DNA of 64,000 bases from MED-G105 sp039025235 (GTDB taxonomy: Bacteria > Pseudomonadota > Alphaproteobacteria > Caulobacterales > Parvularculaceae), in NCBI GenBank assembly GCA_039025235.1, contig JBCCOS010000013.1, positions 42,090 to 106,089 on the forward strand. Reading direction: 5' to 3'. Below are positions 62,125-64,000 of this stretch, piece by piece. A model generated the notes under the pieces. It ran no database searches and had not been told where the DNA came from. It saw only the letters and a list, made by a program, of their open reading frames with translations. The position numbers were made by a program, and so were the translations under genes. Every line of letters starts with the position of its first letter. Position 1 is the first letter of the stretch.

Positions 62125-63387
62125 TTACTTCAAGGAAAGATATTCCTTACTCCAATCGGTTTTTGGAGAAATTTCTAGCATCGAATCGAATACGCTCAGG
62201 ATAATAGGAAAGGGTAGGCGTGATCGCCGATTGACACCAACGTAAATGCCTAAGTTCTCTTCAGGCAATAGAGCAACACCGGCACGGAACCCATCAATCG
62301 ACCCGCTGTGATAGATCAGTTTTCGGCCCCGATATTCCGTAACGTACCAACCCATTCCATAGGACCAGAACCGCATATTTCCTCTATCGCGAATGGGACC
62401 CGGAAACTGGGAATCAATGTCCGATGCAGCACTTGGGTCAGCAACCGCCGTCTGTTGAGCATGCATTTGATTGAAAACCGCTTCAGAGATGAGTTGTTTT
62501 CCTTCGGCGGAACCTTCAGCCAATTGGAACTTAAGCCAGTTTGCCATATCAACAGCATTTGAATTAACACCGCCAGACGGGACGGCAACAGCATCCGGAT
62601 AGTTCCACTGAAATGACTTAAGTGCGCCGTCGTCGTCTATGGCGTGGGGCGAAGCTGCATTGCTACGGCTCCTCGCGGCAACCACATTCGCATTTGTACT
62701 GACCATCTTTAGCGGCGTCCAGAGCGTTTCTTTCGCAAAGTCTGGCCAGGTTTCCCCCGATACAGCGGCAACAAGCAGCCCCGAGGCGATGAACATATTA
62801 TTGCTATACACATAGCGATCTCGAAACGCTGCCACTGGCTTTACCAGCTTACTACTACGCATAAGGTGATCGCGCGCATTTTTTGAAATTGGACGCAAGG
62901 GGTTTTCGTTCTTAACGCTTGTCCCGATCCGGTGTGTGAGTAGATCTCGTATATTCACCCGGTCACTTAACGCAGGGTCGTATATCTCGAACCAAGGCAG
63001 ATATTGGCGCACGTGATCATCAAAACTGATGTCCCCGCGGTCGACGAGCGCTGCAACTGTTGCTGCAGCAAAAGCTTTACTCGTCGATCCAAGCGCAAAC
63101 ATTGTTTGGCCATCAACGGGATCTTCCGTACCGAGCTTACGAACGCCATATCCTTTGGTGGCGAGCGTTTTTTTACCTTGAACAATCGCAAGGGTCATGC
63201 CCGGTGTTTGCCATTTTTCAAGAGTCTTTTCGAAATAGGGATCGAGGGTCTCAAAATCGATTTCTTGCCCGGCGACGACCGATTGGCAAAATGTTACACA
63301 TAATAAAAGTGCAACGAACATATGCTTGCAAGCGCTAACATTATAGACCACATGCCCGACGTATTTTTTAACAATAACCAAAGCCAC
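62125..63387 (-). CDS. Secreted serine hydrolase, beta-lactamase superfamily
   Basis: A 420-residue protein of PF00144 with motifs S101-T-S-K104, Y194-S-N196 and H-S-G in LIYHSGSIDGF. A hydrophobic segment (MFVALLLCVTFCQSVVAG, residues 23-40) acts as export signal, so the true start may be internal: candidates are GTG 63387, TTG 63381 (AAGGAG 9 bases upstream) and ATG 63321. It follows the DPP IV-like gene by 11 bases, hence an operon. It is distant from the tandem pair. Periplasmic peptidase or esterase work alongside the S9 peptidase is plausible. Confidence 0.88.
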   Translation of the reverse strand: MALVIVKKYVGHVVYNVSACKHMFVALLLCVTFCQSVVAGQEIDFETLDPYFEKTLEKWQTPGMTLAIVQGKKTLATKGYGVRKLGTEDPVDGQTMFALGSTSKAFAAATVAALVDRGDISFDDHVRQYLPWFEIYDPALSDRVNIRDLLTHRIGTSVKNENPLRPISKNARDHLMRSSKLVKPVAAFRDRYVYSNNMFIASGLLVAAVSGETWPDFAKETLWTPLKMVSTNANVVAARSRSNAASPHAIDDDGALKSFQWNYPDAVAVPSGGVNSNAVDMANWLKFQLAEGSAEGKQLISEAVFNQMHAQQTAVADPSAASDIDSQFPGPIRDRGNMRFWSYGMGWYVTEYRGRKLIYHSGSIDGFRAGVALLPEENLGIYVGVNRRSRLPFPIILSVFDSMLEISPKTDWSKEYLSLK

Positions 63388-63398
63388 TGCTCCTTATG

Positions 63399-64000
63399 CT
63401 AATCTTTATCCGCTAAATCGATGCCGGATGGCGGCTCAACGCCTTGCAGGTGCTCGACGAAATAATCCCAGCGTCGGCGGACCGCATACGGATGGAGTCT
63501 GAAATCATGGTCTGCATCAGGAATCACTAAAAGATCGAAATCCTTATTTTGATCAATAAGTGATTGGACAAATGTTAGTGTATGTCCGGGATGAACATTA
63601 TCGTCTAGCCCACCGTGAATCATGAGAAGCTTACCGTTTAGATTTTCAGCGTAGTCGGTATTGCTTTGGCCGTCGTAATTGTCGCCATTGGGATACCCTT
63701 GATACCGCTCACCCCATCCGGCGTGATAGATCCGCTGGTCATGGGCGGCCGCGCCTGAGACCGTAACTTTATAAAAGTCGGGATAGGCCAGCATTGCCCG
63801 CACCGAAGCATAGCCGCCGCCGGAGTGTCCATAGATGCCAACGCGCATGAGGTCTAATTCGGGAAAACGTTCCCCAAGTTCTTTCAACCCAATAACATGG
63901 TCTTCGATCCCGCCTGACTCTACCAAAAGCTTTCCGTAAGAGACTTCTCTAAAAGCTTTAGATCTGTCTGGTGTTCCCATGCCGTCGATCTTTACCACAA
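63399..64000 (-). CDS. S9 peptidase, DPP IV-like (partial, N-terminus off window)
   Basis: The last 200 residues of a longer protein; the frame is open through base 64000 with no true start. The catalytic alpha/beta hydrolase domain shows the Ser elbow VGIYGHSGGGYAS, Asp in HGGLDDNVHP and His in PDADHDFRLHP, in the order of dipeptidyl peptidase IV enzymes. AHDQRIYHAGWGERYQGYP matches the family region after the nucleophile. It lies 11 bases before the serine hydrolase gene. Exported location is assumed, because the N-terminus is not visible. Confidence 0.85.
   Translation of the reverse strand, partial: VVKIDGMGTPDRSKAFREVSYGKLLVESGGIEDHVIGLKELGERFPELDLMRVGIYGHSGGGYASVRAMLAYPDFYKVTVSGAAAHDQRIYHAGWGERYQGYPNGDNYDGQSNTDYAENLNGKLLMIHGGLDDNVHPGHTLTFVQSLIDQNKDFDLLVIPDADHDFRLHPYAVRRRWDYFVEHLQGVEPPSGIDLADKD

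Overview
The window looks like part of an alphaproteobacterial replicon, probably a chromid or large secondary replicon. The reasons are a RepC/DnaA-like initiator divergent from ParAB, two perfect CtrA boxes (TTAA-N7-TTAAC) in front of parA, a Fur of alphaproteobacterial type, soxBDAG sarcosine oxidase, TonB receptors, and dispersed mosaic repeats of the kind common in this class. Base composition looks near 50% GC by eye. I cannot assign a genus; a marine Kordiimonadales-, Emcibacterales- or Parvularculales-like lineage is only a guess. No rRNA, tRNA, CRISPR array or complete insertion sequence was seen.

Layout. 1-703: 5' part of a YghU-type glutathione transferase. 1158-7412: a three-gene operon of Planctomycete-type cytochrome proteins (PSCyt1-DUF1549-DUF1553, DUF1501, membrane DUF2231-like/PSCyt1/LRR), followed by a fumarylacetoacetase-family hydrolase and a secreted serine hydrolase. 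10300-17700: replicon core, with a mosaic repeat block, tyrosine recombinase, unknown DNA-binding protein, initiator with RepC-like N-terminus and DnaA-domain-I-like C-terminus, a candidate antisense RNA with a strong terminator, CtrA boxes, parA, a parS-like palindrome, parB and a second parS-like palindrome. 17700-24993: GNAT/BioF2 acetyltransferase, Fur, a beta-helix membrane protein, and KDO synthesis (kdsD, kdsA, kdsB). 25180-28000: aldo/keto reductase behind a 17-bp tandem repeat, a soluble XRE regulator, a membrane-anchored XRE paralogue and a small unknown protein.

29174-43636: catabolic region with two TonB-dependent receptors, a BAAT-type hydrolase, a GST, and a TetR-controlled operon of acyl-CoA carboxylase beta, enoyl-CoA hydratase, biotin carboxylase/BCCP and a BKACE (beta-keto acid cleavage) enzyme. 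44150-51263: S9 peptidase, PAS-GGDEF-EAL signalling protein and an NlpC/P60 hydrolase. 51517-57840: GlxA/AraC regulator divergent from soxBDAG. 58081-64000: two near-identical tandem serine hydrolases, then a convergent pair of a third serine hydrolase and the C-terminal part of a DPP IV-like S9 peptidase.

Several intergenic gaps are filled by two families of mosaic, stem-loop repeats of about 100-170 bp, present in at least 12 places. The main points for follow-up are the replicon control region (CtrA boxes, antisense RNA, parS), the initiator fusion, the membrane-tethered XRE pair, the cytochrome operon and the carboxylase-BKACE pathway.
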